A stretch of DNA of 64,000 nucleotides from Caldithrix abyssi DSM 13497. GTDB lineage: Bacteria > Electryoneota > AABM5-125-24 > Hatepunaeales > Hatepunaeaceae. The first letter of the stretch is position 1. Every line of letters starts with the position of its first letter. Of the stretch, positions 8,720 to 17,526 are shown piece after piece. The translations under genes were made by a program, and so were the position numbers. The notes below the pieces were generated by a model. It had not been told where the DNA came from and did not search any database. It saw only the letters and a list, made by a program, of their open reading frames with translations. The DNA is taken from assembly GCA_945865405.1 (NCBI GenBank), contig CAMBDS010000004.1, positions 1 to 64,000 of the forward strand. The letters run 5' to 3'.

Positions 8720-9174
8720 ACATTGCCCAAATTGCCCGTACTGTCGCGACGCTTGGGCCTGTTGGGTATCTCCCGATTGCTCCCGGCACATGGGGGAGCG
8801 GAGTAGCGGCGATATTGTGGTGGTTTATTGCACCGAAAGCAACCCTTTTTAGCGAGTTAGCAATTATCGGGATATTGATTCCGATAGCGATTATGAGTGC
8901 AAATAGATCGGAAAGGGAGCTTGGTCATGACGCAAAGCCAATCGTCATCGACGAAGTTGCTGGACAGTGGATAACATTACTAACGGCACCTCGAATTTGG
9001 TACATCTACGTAGCGGGTTTTATTCTATTCAGGATTTTCGATGTATTGAAGCCGTTTCCCGTTTATCAGTCGCAAAAGTTCCCCGGAGGGTACGGGATTG
9101 TAACCGATGATATCCTGGCAGGACTGTATGCCATGATGACGCTCTTAATATTGCAGAAAGTTTTCCTTGGCTGA
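8674..9174 (+). CDS. pgpA: PgpA, phosphatidylglycerophosphatase A
   Basis: Removes phosphate from phosphatidylglycerol phosphate to give phosphatidylglycerol. Diagnostic motifs are GYLPIAPGTWGS near the N-terminus, VIDEVAGQW in the middle and FRIFDVLKPFPV, with about four membrane segments. Homology begins around NIAQIARTVATLG, so the true start may be the CTG at 8716, which overlaps the pgsA stop, rather than ATG 8674, which would overlap pgsA by 46 bases. No canonical start lies between the two. It is followed by cinA with an 8-base overlap, so pgsA-pgpA-cinA are one unit. Confidence 0.92.
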   Translation: MDLHARCPFGKGEVLNIAQIARTVATLGPVGYLPIAPGTWGSGVAAILWWFIAPKATLFSELAIIGILIPIAIMSANRSERELGHDAKPIVIDEVAGQWITLLTAPRIWYIYVAGFILFRIFDVLKPFPVYQSQKFPGGYGIVTDDILAGLYAMMTLLILQKVFLG

Positions 9175-10408
9175 GTTACGCATAGAGTTGATCGCGGTAG
9201 GTGACGAGTTGTTGATGGGGATGACTCTTGATACAAACTCACATTACATTGCGCAAAGCCTTGCGGAGGCTGGATTAAGGCTACAGAGATTGATCTGGGT
9301 TTCTGATAGTGAGGAAGCAATCGTTGCCGCGCTGAAGGAATCTTGGGAGCGCTCGGATGTGATTATTGTGACGGGTGGGTTGGGACCAACGCACGATGAT
9401 TTGACCAGACCGGCGATTGCGGCTTTCTTTAAGGATAACCTTGTGGTTCGGGAAGATTTGCGGCAGGATATACTGAAGCGATTTGAAAGCAGGGGGCTTA
9501 AGCCTGCACCGGGGTGGGAAACGATGGCTGAATTTCCGACCGGGGCGACGGCAATACCTAACGAACGAGGCGCCGCGCCGGGGATTCACTATTCACGAGA
9601 TGGTCGCGAACTGTTTGCAGTACCGGGGGTTCCATCGGAAATGAAGGGGATGACCCAGCAATTCATCATCCAGAAGCTCTCGGCTCAACGGACTGGCGCG
9701 TACCAGTTTCGGGTTATCAAGACAATCGGGGTTGGGGAGTCGCATTTGGCGCAACTGATTGGCGACCCCACGAGATTACTGCCAACGACGCTGGCATTCC
9801 TGCCCAGTGTCGACAACGGAGTGACCCTCCGGTTGTCGATTTATGCTGAAGCGGGTTCGGAGGAAGAGAAGTCGTTGAATCGATCTGAAGCGATTGTCTG
9901 CAGGGCGGTTCAACGCTATATTTATGCGACGAAGGAGACCAGCCTTGAGGCTGTCATTGTCGAAATACTGCGAAGCAAGGGTTTGCGCCTGGCACTTGCA
10001 GAATCTTGCACCGGGGGGATGATTACGTCGAGGATTGTCAATGTGCCCGGATCGTCAGATGTTTTGGACCGGGGCTTGGTAACTTATTCGGATCGGTCGA
10101 AAACCGAACTATTGGGTGTCGATACCGGTCTAATAGTGGAATATGGCGCAGTGAGTGAAGACGTTGCGCGTGCTATGGCGGAAGGAGTACGCAAGCGGGC
10201 TGGAGTTGATATTGGGATCTCGGTGACGGGAATAGCCGGGCCAGGAGGAGCTTCAGATACCAAGCCGGTCGGGTTGACGTACATTGGGCTATCGGATCAG
10301 TCAGGGTGCGTGGTCAATAAATATTTGTTTGCTGGAAACCGCCAGGAAAACCGACGTCGCTCGACTCTCGCGGCACTGACTCTTTTACACGGTTACCTTG
10401 TGAAATGA
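9167..10408 (+). CDS. cinA: CinA family protein (competence/damage-inducible, NMN deamidase type)
   Basis: Two-domain protein of 413 residues. Residues ~4-175 form the MoaB/MogA-like COG1058 domain (AVGDELLMGMTLDTNS, VTGGLGPTHDDLTR, VPGVPSEM). Residues ~250-410 form the C-terminal amidohydrolase domain (LALAESCTGGMI, SVTGIAGPGGASDTKPVGL), which in studied members deamidates nicotinamide mononucleotide, or has ADP-ribose pyrophosphatase activity in the N domain. The start is TTG at 9167, overlapping pgpA; the protein matches the family from its first residues. The cinA-thpR-recA-recX order is a frequent bacterial arrangement and suggests shared expression with recA. Confidence 0.93.
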   Translation: MAELRIELIAVGDELLMGMTLDTNSHYIAQSLAEAGLRLQRLIWVSDSEEAIVAALKESWERSDVIIVTGGLGPTHDDLTRPAIAAFFKDNLVVREDLRQDILKRFESRGLKPAPGWETMAEFPTGATAIPNERGAAPGIHYSRDGRELFAVPGVPSEMKGMTQQFIIQKLSAQRTGAYQFRVIKTIGVGESHLAQLIGDPTRLLPTTLAFLPSVDNGVTLRLSIYAEAGSEEEKSLNRSEAIVCRAVQRYIYATKETSLEAVIVEILRSKGLRLALAESCTGGMITSRIVNVPGSSDVLDRGLVTYSDRSKTELLGVDTGLIVEYGAVSEDVARAMAEGVRKRAGVDIGISVTGIAGPGGASDTKPVGLTYIGLSDQSGCVVNKYLFAGNRQENRRRSTLAALTLLHGYLVK

Positions 10409-10989
10409 TCACGATTGAGGAAGCCATTCGGACGTTCATCGCTATTGATGTGCCTGAAGATTTGAAGCGTTCGATCTACGAAATCCAGCAGGAATTGGGA
10501 CAACTTCGAGGCGACAGGGTTGCCTGGGTGAAGACGGAAGGTGTCCATCTTACGTTAAAATTTCTGGGGGATGTCTCCAAGGAGACGATGGCCAGAGTGA
10601 TCGAAGCGGTTCGAAGGAGCGTCCAATCGGCGGAAGATTTTTGGCTCACGACGACGGTTAAGGGCGGATTTCCGAAACTGAGGCATCCCAAAACACTATG
10701 GATTGGGGTAGATGGTGGGGAGGAGCTGTATCGACTTCAGAAATCGATTGAAGCCGAGTTGGAGCGGGCAGGAATTTCGCTGGAAACGGCAAAATTTCAC
10801 CCTCATTTGACTGTTGGGAGGGTGAAGGAGCTTGGAGCAAACTCGGTATTGACAGCGAAATTCGCCGAGTTTCCGCTTGATATTGTCGAATGGCGTGTTT
10901 CGAAAGTGAACGTTATGTCGAGTCGCCTTTCGTCATATGGCGCAGAGTATGATTGTATCGAATCGATAGCATTGAAACAGATCAGTTAA
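10405..10989 (+). CDS. thpR: ThpR, RNA 2',3'-cyclic phosphodiesterase (2H family)
   Basis: The 194-residue 2H-phosphoesterase has both catalytic HxTx motifs: HLTLKFLG near residue 48 and HLTVGRV near residue 132. Family members open 2',3'-cyclic phosphates on RNA and were first known as 2'-5' RNA ligases. The ATG overlaps the cinA stop by 4 bases (ATGA), implying translational coupling. Length is normal for the family. Position between cinA and recA is a conserved neighbourhood in many bacteria; its physiological role there is not established. Confidence 0.92.
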   Translation: MITIEEAIRTFIAIDVPEDLKRSIYEIQQELGQLRGDRVAWVKTEGVHLTLKFLGDVSKETMARVIEAVRRSVQSAEDFWLTTTVKGGFPKLRHPKTLWIGVDGGEELYRLQKSIEAELERAGISLETAKFHPHLTVGRVKELGANSVLTAKFAEFPLDIVEWRVSKVNVMSSRLSSYGAEYDCIESIALKQIS

Positions 10990-11078
10990 GAGTCAATCGT
11001 TGGCTCGCTAAGGACAAGTGGTTTAATCTTGTCAAATATTTGCAATATCATAAGGTTGCCATCATAAAGTCAGGAACA

Positions 11079-12155
11079 ATGTTGGATCATAACAAGACTG
11101 CAAAAGGACAAAGCGTGGCTGATAAACTTTCAGAGAAGACACGCGCTCTCGAACTTGCTTTGGCAGAAATCGAGAAACAACATGGCCGAGGGTCTGTCAT
11201 GCGTCTGGGAGATGACAGTGCCACAGAAAAGGTCGATGTAATCCCGACCGGCTCGTTGTCGCTCGACTCCGCGCTCGGCGTTGGCGGAATGCCACGCGGG
11301 AGGGTGATAGAGATTTTCGGACCTGAATCGTCAGGTAAGACGACCCTTGCACTCCATGTGATTGCCAATGCTCAAAAAGCGGGCGGGACTGCTGCTTTCA
11401 TCGATGCAGAGCATGCTCTCGACCCGACGTATGCGTTTGCTTTGGGAGTCGATACAGCCAATTTGCTTGTCTCGCAACCCGATACGGGTGAGCAGGCACT
11501 GGATATTGCCGAAACGCTTGTCAGGTCAGGGGCTATCGACGTGATCGTTATCGACTCTGTTGCGGCACTCGTGCCGAAGGTTGAGATCGAAGGTGACATG
11601 GGCGATCAGCAGATGGGGCTTCAGGCACGTTTGATGTCTCGAGCACTCAGAAAGTTGACAGGATCGGTTTCCAAATCGAACACCTGCTTCATATTCATCA
11701 ACCAGATCCGAATGAAAATCGGTCAGGCTTGGGGTAACCCTGAGACGACACCTGGTGGCGTTGCTCTGAAGTTCCATGCGACGATCCGTATTGATATTCG
11801 CCGCGTAGGTGCTCTCAAAGAGGGTACTGAGATCACAGGCAACCGCACTCGCGTAAAAATTGTGAAGAACAAGGTTGCACCGCCATTTCGTGAAGTCGAG
11901 TTCGACATCCTTTACGGCAAGGGAATTTCAAGTCTTGGCGAAATCGTCGATCTTGCTGCCGATTCTGGCGTTATAAAGCGGAGTGGGACCTGGTATTCGT
12001 TTGGCGATGAAAGGATTGGTCAGGGTAGAGATCGGGCGATCCAGTTCCTTGTCGGAAACCCGGACTTGAAAGACCAAATCGAAACCAAGGTTCGCGAACA
12101 CCTTAAGATTAATCGACTTCCTACCGTTAGGACTGCTGCCTCGGATGAAGGTTAG
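11079..12155 (+). CDS. recA: RecA recombinase
   Basis: DNA-dependent ATPase for homologous recombination and SOS signalling. I start it at ATG 11079 (358 residues, [11 protein letters not shown]) because the longer reading from 10953 overlaps thpR and is unlike RecA. Walker [10 protein letters not shown], Walker [13 protein letters not shown], loop L1 around [17 protein letters not shown], loop L2 region [20 protein letters not shown] and [12 protein letters not shown] are all standard. The ~90-base leader carries no LexA palindrome that I recognise, so SOS control is not evident. recX follows after 8 bases, with its ribosome site overlapping the recA stop. Confidence 0.98.
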   Translation: MLDHNKTAKGQSVADKLSEKTRALELALAEIEKQHGRGSVMRLGDDSATEKVDVIPTGSLSLDSALGVGGMPRGRVIEIFGPESSGKTTLALHVIANAQKAGGTAAFIDAEHALDPTYAFALGVDTANLLVSQPDTGEQALDIAETLVRSGAIDVIVIDSVAALVPKVEIEGDMGDQQMGLQARLMSRALRKLTGSVSKSNTCFIFINQIRMKIGQAWGNPETTPGGVALKFHATIRIDIRRVGALKEGTEITGNRTRVKIVKNKVAPPFREVEFDILYGKGISSLGEIVDLAADSGVIKRSGTWYSFGDERIGQGRDRAIQFLVGNPDLKDQIETKVREHLKINRLPTVRTAASDEG

Positions 12156-12163
12156 AGGTCATC

Positions 12164-12670
12164 TTGAATGACTCTCAGCTTAAGGAGGCGCGACTTGCGG
12201 CTTTGAAGCTGTTGACCGTGCGAGCGTTGACGTCGGCAGAGTTGCGCAAAAGGCTGAAGGGAAAGGACTTTTCCGAAGGAGAGATCGATGTTGTCATTTC
12301 GGAATTCGCCGCAAAACGATTACTTGACGACTCTGGCATTGCCGACGATGTCATCGAGTACTCCCTTGAGCGCCGCCTTGAAGGTAAAAGACAAGCTCGC
12401 AATAGATTGATGAAGCGTGGAGTTGCACCGGAAGATATTTCTGAAAAGCTCGATGAAGCTTACACGTTGGAGAAAGAGTTTGCGGCAGCGCTTGAGTTTG
12501 CGACGAAAAAGCAGAGATCGGTTAGCAGTTATCCGCTTGATGTTCAACGGAGACGAATTGCTGGAGCACTTGAGCGAAGAGGGTTTCCATCAAATGTGAT
12601 AGGGAAAGTGCTATCAGTGTTAAGTTTTTCAGAGACAGAGAGCTTCTCAGAAGATGATGAAGATAATTGA
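12164..12670 (+). CDS. recX: RecX, RecA regulator
   Basis: Small helical protein (168 residues) that modulates RecA filaments. Typical RecX repeats are visible: LTVRALTSAELRKRLKGK near residue 18, SLERRLEGKRQARNRLMKRG near residue 70, and RRRIAGALERRGFPSNVI near residue 127. The start is TTG at 12164, with AGAGG at 12154-12158 overlapping the recA stop, which ties its translation to recA. The acidic C-terminal tail (SEDDEDN) is ordinary. Position directly after recA supports the call. Confidence 0.9.
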   Translation: MNDSQLKEARLAALKLLTVRALTSAELRKRLKGKDFSEGEIDVVISEFAAKRLLDDSGIADDVIEYSLERRLEGKRQARNRLMKRGVAPEDISEKLDEAYTLEKEFAAALEFATKKQRSVSSYPLDVQRRRIAGALERRGFPSNVIGKVLSVLSFSETESFSEDDEDN

Positions 12671-12673
12671 TCT

Positions 12674-13054
12674 GTGGGATTCTCGCAACAATACCTGGAT
12701 CATTTCTCCAATCCGCGTGGTATAGGAGAGATAGACTCGCCTGACCTTATGTCAGAAGTTGCACATGAGGGCGGGGGGTGCTTCGATAAAGTTAGATTGA
12801 CTCTCAGGCTCGAAGGTGAGAGGATTACCGAAGCAAAGTTTCGCGCACGAGCCTGCTCAGGGACTATCGCCTGCTGTTCGGCACTTGTGGAAATGGTAAA
12901 AACCAAAACGATCCCCCAAGCCCTTTCATTGAATGCGGAAATGATCGTTGATTACCTTGGAGGTATCCCCAAGTCGAAACAGCATTCGGTCGATCTGGCG
13001 ATTCGGGCGATGAAAATTGCGATTGAGTCAAACGATAACATTTCACAAACTTAG
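12674..13054 (+). CDS. NifU/IscU-like Fe-S scaffold homologue lacking the third cysteine
   Basis: A 126-residue single-domain protein matching the IscU/NifU N-terminal family. GGGCFDKV supplies Cys36 and Asp38, and ACSGTIACCSALVEM supplies Cys61. The third cluster ligand, normally in a K-x-H-C-S context, reads KQHSVDL here: His104 is kept but the cysteine is Ser105. Extra cysteines at 67 and 68 are present. The start is GTG at 12674, three bases after the recX stop. Because the third ligand is missing, classical 2Fe-2S scaffold function is uncertain; it may bind metal differently or serve another role. A SUF system exists at 0-2 kb, so this is not the only assembly route. Confidence 0.8.
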   Translation: MGFSQQYLDHFSNPRGIGEIDSPDLMSEVAHEGGGCFDKVRLTLRLEGERITEAKFRARACSGTIACCSALVEMVKTKTIPQALSLNAEMIVDYLGGIPKSKQHSVDLAIRAMKIAIESNDNISQT

Positions 13055-13068
13055 GCAAAACCAAAAGC

Positions 13069-14289
13069 ATGACATTTTCAGCGACCAGTGCGATTTTCTT
13101 CAAGGAAATGAAAGATATTCTGCGAGACAGAAGAACGGTCATCTCTGCCGTTCTTCTTCCCATTTTGATTACTCCGCTGATGCTGGTGGGAATTGGGGGA
13201 TTTGCGGAACGTCAGGTCGCGGCTATAAAGGAGAAACCGACAAATATCGGCTGGATTGGACCCAGCAACGGAGCCGGGACGCGGGAGATTCTTGCAAGTA
13301 TTCCCAATGTGAAAATCAACGACCTTGAGAACGATACTGCAGTCGCATTCGAAATTCTGCGTAAAAAAGGGTTTGATGTCGTTGTCGTAATGCCCGATGA
13401 TTTCGATGAACGGCTTCTTGCTGTGACTGCCAATCAGGATTCAGTTGCACCCAAGATCGGTGTTTACAGCGATAAGACCCGAGAGAAATCGGGCTTCAGT
13501 GCAACACTGGTGATTAATGCTATCGATCAAGCGCGGATGGTAAAAGTCGAACAGATTCTTAAGGGTTATGGACTCCGGCAGAGCGCCATTCGACCATTTG
13601 AGTTTCAGCGATTCAACGTCGCCGACGAAGAGAAAACTTCGAAGTCGGGGCTGGCGTCGATTCTGCCGTATATGTTGATTATTATGGTGCTTAGCGGAGC
13701 GATATACCCGGCAATCGACATGACTGCCGGTGAGAAGGAAAGAGGGACGCTTGAGACATTGCTCGTTTCGGCGGTTTCGCGAACTGATATCGTATTGGGG
13801 AAATTCCTAACAGTGTTTTCGATTGCGATGATAACTGCCGGGTTGCAACTGATCAGCATGGCGATAACGTTCCGCAATGCAGCGACTATTGCCCCCGCGA
13901 TGGTTTCAGAAATGCAGTTTATCCTTACTTTTCAAGATATTCTGCTATTGGCGTTAACGATTATGCCGCTTGCAGTAATGTTTTCGGCTTCGCTTATGGT
14001 AATCGCAATATTTGCAAAATCTTACCGTGAAGCTCAGACTTACGTCGCGCCGATCATGTTCGTCGTGATTTTCGCTTCGATGATGTCGCTTTTCCCGAGT
14101 GAACCGTCACAAATTATGTCGATTATTCCTGTGATGAATGTTTCATTATTGCTGAAGCAATCACTGGTTGGACAGATGGCGATGACTTCATTGGTATTGA
14201 CGATGTGCTCCAATCTAATAATGGCAATCTTCTCTTTGTATCTTGTTTTCAGGATGTTCCGTAAAGAATCGGTACTTTTCAGGTTATAA
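13069..14289 (+). CDS. ABC-2 type permease (NatB-like)
   Basis: Integral membrane subunit of an ABC exporter, 406 residues. The N-terminus FKEMKDILRDRRTVISAVLLP followed by a first membrane helix, a large extracytoplasmic segment (about residues 45-200) and a C-terminal block of five or six helices with MTAGEKERGTLETLL is the NatB/YhaP pattern (sodium efflux type in Bacillus, substrate otherwise unknown). No ATP-binding partner is encoded next to it; flanking genes are the NifU-like protein and asd. Either the ATPase lies elsewhere or it is shared. Substrate cannot be assigned. Confidence 0.87.
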   Translation: MTFSATSAIFFKEMKDILRDRRTVISAVLLPILITPLMLVGIGGFAERQVAAIKEKPTNIGWIGPSNGAGTREILASIPNVKINDLENDTAVAFEILRKKGFDVVVVMPDDFDERLLAVTANQDSVAPKIGVYSDKTREKSGFSATLVINAIDQARMVKVEQILKGYGLRQSAIRPFEFQRFNVADEEKTSKSGLASILPYMLIIMVLSGAIYPAIDMTAGEKERGTLETLLVSAVSRTDIVLGKFLTVFSIAMITAGLQLISMAITFRNAATIAPAMVSEMQFILTFQDILLLALTIMPLAVMFSASLMVIAIFAKSYREAQTYVAPIMFVVIFASMMSLFPSEPSQIMSIIPVMNVSLLLKQSLVGQMAMTSLVLTMCSNLIMAIFSLYLVFRMFRKESVLFRL

Positions 14290-14290
14290 T

Positions 14291-15361
14291 TTGAGCGAAT
14301 TCTCACACACTCCTGACGAAAATCAGTCGCTCTTCCCGTTCATGGGCGAGGTTCCGGTCGCCCGGCCGGGTTATCGGGTTGGGATCGTTGGAGCATCTGG
14401 CGCGGTTGGCGGCACGCTGTTGCGCGTGCTTAAGGAGCGGGAAATCCCTATCAAGGAACTGAGGGTGTTTGCTTCAGCAGCGTCTCGCGGGAAATGGCTC
14501 GAAAGTCCTTTTGGGCCACTCTTGCTCGAACAACTTTCGAAACGAAGGATGCCTGGTCTTGACTTTGTTTTTTTCGCGGCAGGTACTGATATTGCTCGCA
14601 ATTGGGCGTGGAAATTTGTGCATCGCGGCGCGACGGTCATAGATAAGAGTCCTTATTTTCGGGACAAAGCGTACGCACCGTTGATCGTTCCCGAAGTGAA
14701 TGGCGACCAGATCGAAGCCCATCGGGGGATTGTCTCCAATCCAAATTGCACTGTTGTGCCATTGATGACCGCTCTCAATCCGTTGCATATGAAATATGAA
14801 CTTCGGCATGTTACTGCCGTTACCTTCCAGAGTGTCTCTGGCGCAGGGAAGAAGGGGATTCGTGCTCTTGGGCGAGAGATTGCTGATAACGAAGCAGAAC
14901 CGACCGGATTCAGTCATCGAATCGCATATAACGTGATCCCATGGATTGGCAGCCCGAAGGAGTTTCATAGCGGCGAAGAAGTGAAATTGGCGGCTGAATC
15001 AAGGCGAATATTGAGATTGCCGAGACTCTCGATTCAAGCGACCTGCGTCCGGGTACCGACTCTCGTAGGGCATGGACTTGCGGTTCATGTCGAGTTTCGC
15101 AAACGGGTTGCGGTCGAAGCGGCACGAGAGATACTGGCGAATGTGCCCGGAGTAGAACTGATCGACGATTCATTGCATTCCGAATATCCGACTCCGTTGC
15201 GCGCTGCTGGTAACGATGCCGTTTATATTGGCAGACTGAGGCGCGACCGGGGGCAGACCGGATTGGCGATGTTCATTGTTACTGACAATCTTCGGAAAGG
15301 CGCTGCAACGAACGCAGTGCAGATCGCAGAATTACTGATTTCGAAAACTACTACTCGATAG
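14291..15361 (+). CDS. asd: Aspartate-semialdehyde dehydrogenase
   Basis: Reduces aspartyl phosphate to aspartate semialdehyde for lysine, threonine, methionine and diaminopimelate synthesis. The NADP-binding start YRVGIVGASGAVGGTLLRVL, catalytic cysteine in SNPNCTVVPLM and the substrate loop VSGAGKKGIRAL are clear. Start is uncertain: TTG 14291 directly follows the permease stop (356 residues), while ATG 14342 gives 339 residues and a more typical N-terminus; neither has a strong ribosome site. The C-terminal region (GRLRRDRGQTGLAMFIVTDN, LRKGAATNAVQIAE) is normal. No other lysine pathway genes adjoin. Confidence 0.94.
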   Translation: MSEFSHTPDENQSLFPFMGEVPVARPGYRVGIVGASGAVGGTLLRVLKEREIPIKELRVFASAASRGKWLESPFGPLLLEQLSKRRMPGLDFVFFAAGTDIARNWAWKFVHRGATVIDKSPYFRDKAYAPLIVPEVNGDQIEAHRGIVSNPNCTVVPLMTALNPLHMKYELRHVTAVTFQSVSGAGKKGIRALGREIADNEAEPTGFSHRIAYNVIPWIGSPKEFHSGEEVKLAAESRRILRLPRLSIQATCVRVPTLVGHGLAVHVEFRKRVAVEAAREILANVPGVELIDDSLHSEYPTPLRAAGNDAVYIGRLRRDRGQTGLAMFIVTDNLRKGAATNAVQIAELLISKTTTR

Positions 15362-15372
15362 ATTAGGCACAG

Positions 15373-16026
15373 ATGCTGTTCCCAATCCGAGATGAGGTTC
15401 GTTCGGAGACGGCTCCACTCTTTACGATCCTCTTGATAGGGCTGAACGTAACGATTTTTCTGTTCAGTTCGTTCGGTGGAGCGCTTGAAGCGATGGTTGC
15501 CAGGTTCGGATTTACGCCAGGGGCGGTTATTCGCAACCCGGAAGTGATCGTCAGTTCGATTTTTCTCCATGCGAATCTGCTCCATTTGGTGAGCAATATG
15601 TGGTTTTTGTGGTTATATGGAGATAATATTGAGGATCGATTCGGAAGGTTGCCATATTTAGGGTTGTATTTGGTTTCGGGTGCGGCAGGCAATCTGCTCC
15701 ATACGATTTTCACAGGTTTTAGCACGACTATGCCAGTGATAGGAGCCTCCGGGGCAGTGGCAGGAGTTATGGGAAGCTACGTTGTCTGTTTTCCTCGAGC
15801 GCGTGTTAAATCGATATTCTTTTTGGTCTTTTATCCAATCTTTTTTCATGTACCAGCCTTACTATTGCTCGGTTTCTGGATGATCGGTGAATTTTGGATG
15901 GCGCTGATTGCTCAACCGGGCGATCATGTTGCACACTGGGCGCATGTTGGCGGCTTTCTACTGGGGGTTCTGTGGGGGTGGCCCAGACGACATCGATTTG
16001 CAAGTTCCCGTGGATGGTGGTGGTAG
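15373..16026 (+). CDS. Rhomboid family intramembrane serine protease
   Basis: Polytopic membrane protease, 217 residues with six predicted helices. The catalytic serine is in IGASGAVAGVMGSY (GxSG motif) and the catalytic histidine in HWAHVGGFLLG. The second-helix pattern HANLLHLVSNMWFLWLYGDNIED matches the family HxxxHxxxN signature, including the Asn of the oxyanion region. The unusual C-terminal end is Arg/Trp rich (RRHRFASSRGWWW). Substrates are unknown. It lies between asd and folC without evident functional link. Confidence 0.93.
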   Translation: MLFPIRDEVRSETAPLFTILLIGLNVTIFLFSSFGGALEAMVARFGFTPGAVIRNPEVIVSSIFLHANLLHLVSNMWFLWLYGDNIEDRFGRLPYLGLYLVSGAAGNLLHTIFTGFSTTMPVIGASGAVAGVMGSYVVCFPRARVKSIFFLVFYPIFFHVPALLLLGFWMIGEFWMALIAQPGDHVAHWAHVGGFLLGVLWGWPRRHRFASSRGWWW

Positions 16027-16098
16027 GAAGTCGCAGGATGAACTCTATCTTGCCGAACAAGTTCCGGAATTTATCTCGCGAAAAACTTTAACACAAGA

Positions 16099-17496
16099 TT
16101 GAATACCTTACCCCCTAAAAAGCGAGCCGGACGTTGGAGCTACCGCGAAGCAGTCGGGTATCTGAACAGCTTCATAGACTTCGAACGCAATCCGGAACCA
16201 CGTTTGCAGACGGAGGCGAAAGATATTGAGCGGTTTAGACTTTTGCTTCAACGACTCGGCAATCCACACCTTGCTTATCCCACCATTCACGTTGCCGGAA
16301 CGAAGGGTAAGGGATCGACGTCGCAGTTGCTTGCTTCAATTTTGCAGTCAGCTGGTCTGAAGGTAGGGTTGTATACTTCTCCGCACTTGAAATCGGTCAG
16401 GGAACGGATAGCTGTATCGAACAAGCTTATCAGCAAGCGCGATTTTGCATTTGCGATGCAGCGGATAGCTGATGAGTTCGACGCGCTAAGGGATGACAAA
16501 GACCTTGCGTTTCGGACAGTGTTCGAGTTGCTTACTGCCGCAGGATTTCTGGAGTTTCAACGGGAAAAGGTCGATATCGCGATCATCGAGGCAGGGCTTG
16601 GGGCGAAACTGGATGCAACGATTGTCGTAGAACCGATTCTGGCGGTGATGACCCCGATTGGTCTCGATCATACTACGGTTCTTGGAAATACCGTCGAATT
16701 GATTGCTACTGATAAGGCTCATATCATCAAGCGAGGAGTAACCTGCATCAGTGCGATTCAGGTAGAAGGAGTTGAGAAGAAGCTACAAAGCAGAGCGGAG
16801 GCGGTTGGCGGTTCAGTCAAGTACTCACCCGGAGCCGAGGAATTTGAGGTGATCGAAGTTTCGTGGTCGGGAACGGATCTGCTAAGCAAGCGCGAGTGGT
16901 TGGCAGGTAATCGATTACATCTGGCATTGGCTGGCAGTTATCAATTGACCAACCTGTCGGTAGTGCTGACTGTGATAGAGGAGCTGAAGTCGAAGGGATT
17001 TGCAATAGGCGCTGAGGCGGTTGAAGCTGGTTTGACAAGTGCGCGATGGCCAGGCAGAATGCAGGTGATAAGCAGAAAGCCGCAGGTGATTGTCGATGGA
17101 GCGCATAATACATTAGCGGTCGAGGCATTTGCCAAAGCTCTAAAGGAGTTGTCTGGCGATAGTCAACCGCATGTTGTTTTCTCGTCAATTTCAGGAAAAC
17201 CTGTTGATGAGATGGCAGCCATTTTAGTCTCGCTTGCAAAGTTGATTCACATTGCTCCGCTCCAATTTCCCAAAGGCTTGCCAATCGATCTGATTGAGAT
17301 AGCGGTAAAGAAAGCTGGTGGCACGTATGTCTGCTACAAAGACGTGCCAACGGCACTTGAAGGAGCGAAAAAAAGCGCTGGAAGCAATGGTGTTGTCGTT
17401 GTTACAGGTTCACTCTATCTTGTCGGCGAAGTATTGCGATACAGCAAAGGGTTGGCACTTTCATCTCCCGATGGTGGAATAGATGATTCGATTTAA
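16099..17496 (+). CDS. folC: FolC, folylpolyglutamate / dihydrofolate synthase
   Basis: ATP-dependent Mur-ligase-like enzyme that adds glutamate to folates (and dihydropteroate in bifunctional members). The 465-residue protein has the P-loop VAGTKGKGSTSQLL, the folate-family segment YTSPHLKSVRERI, EAGLGAKLDAT, the metal/ATP region GLDHTTVLGNT and a C-terminal domain beginning near RWPGRMQVI with VDGAHN. Start is TTG at 16099, and an N-terminal ~15 residues of poor conservation suggests a slightly later start is possible. Typical length. Located upstream of the sensor kinase gene with 30 bases between. Confidence 0.94.
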   Translation: MNTLPPKKRAGRWSYREAVGYLNSFIDFERNPEPRLQTEAKDIERFRLLLQRLGNPHLAYPTIHVAGTKGKGSTSQLLASILQSAGLKVGLYTSPHLKSVRERIAVSNKLISKRDFAFAMQRIADEFDALRDDKDLAFRTVFELLTAAGFLEFQREKVDIAIIEAGLGAKLDATIVVEPILAVMTPIGLDHTTVLGNTVELIATDKAHIIKRGVTCISAIQVEGVEKKLQSRAEAVGGSVKYSPGAEEFEVIEVSWSGTDLLSKREWLAGNRLHLALAGSYQLTNLSVVLTVIEELKSKGFAIGAEAVEAGLTSARWPGRMQVISRKPQVIVDGAHNTLAVEAFAKALKELSGDSQPHVVFSSISGKPVDEMAAILVSLAKLIHIAPLQFPKGLPIDLIEIAVKKAGGTYVCYKDVPTALEGAKKSAGSNGVVVVTGSLYLVGEVLRYSKGLALSSPDGGIDDSI

Positions 17497-17526
17497 CTGC
17501 TATTGTTGCAGTCGAAGGAGAACCTG

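Noticed and set aside
10953-11078. N-terminal extension of RecA
   Set aside because: It lies within thpR, is not RecA-like and is replaced by the ATG at 11079.
12700-12906. Antisense ORFs throughout the window
   Set aside because: Long antisense frames occur opposite strongly coding genes and have no recognisable protein family or ribosome site.
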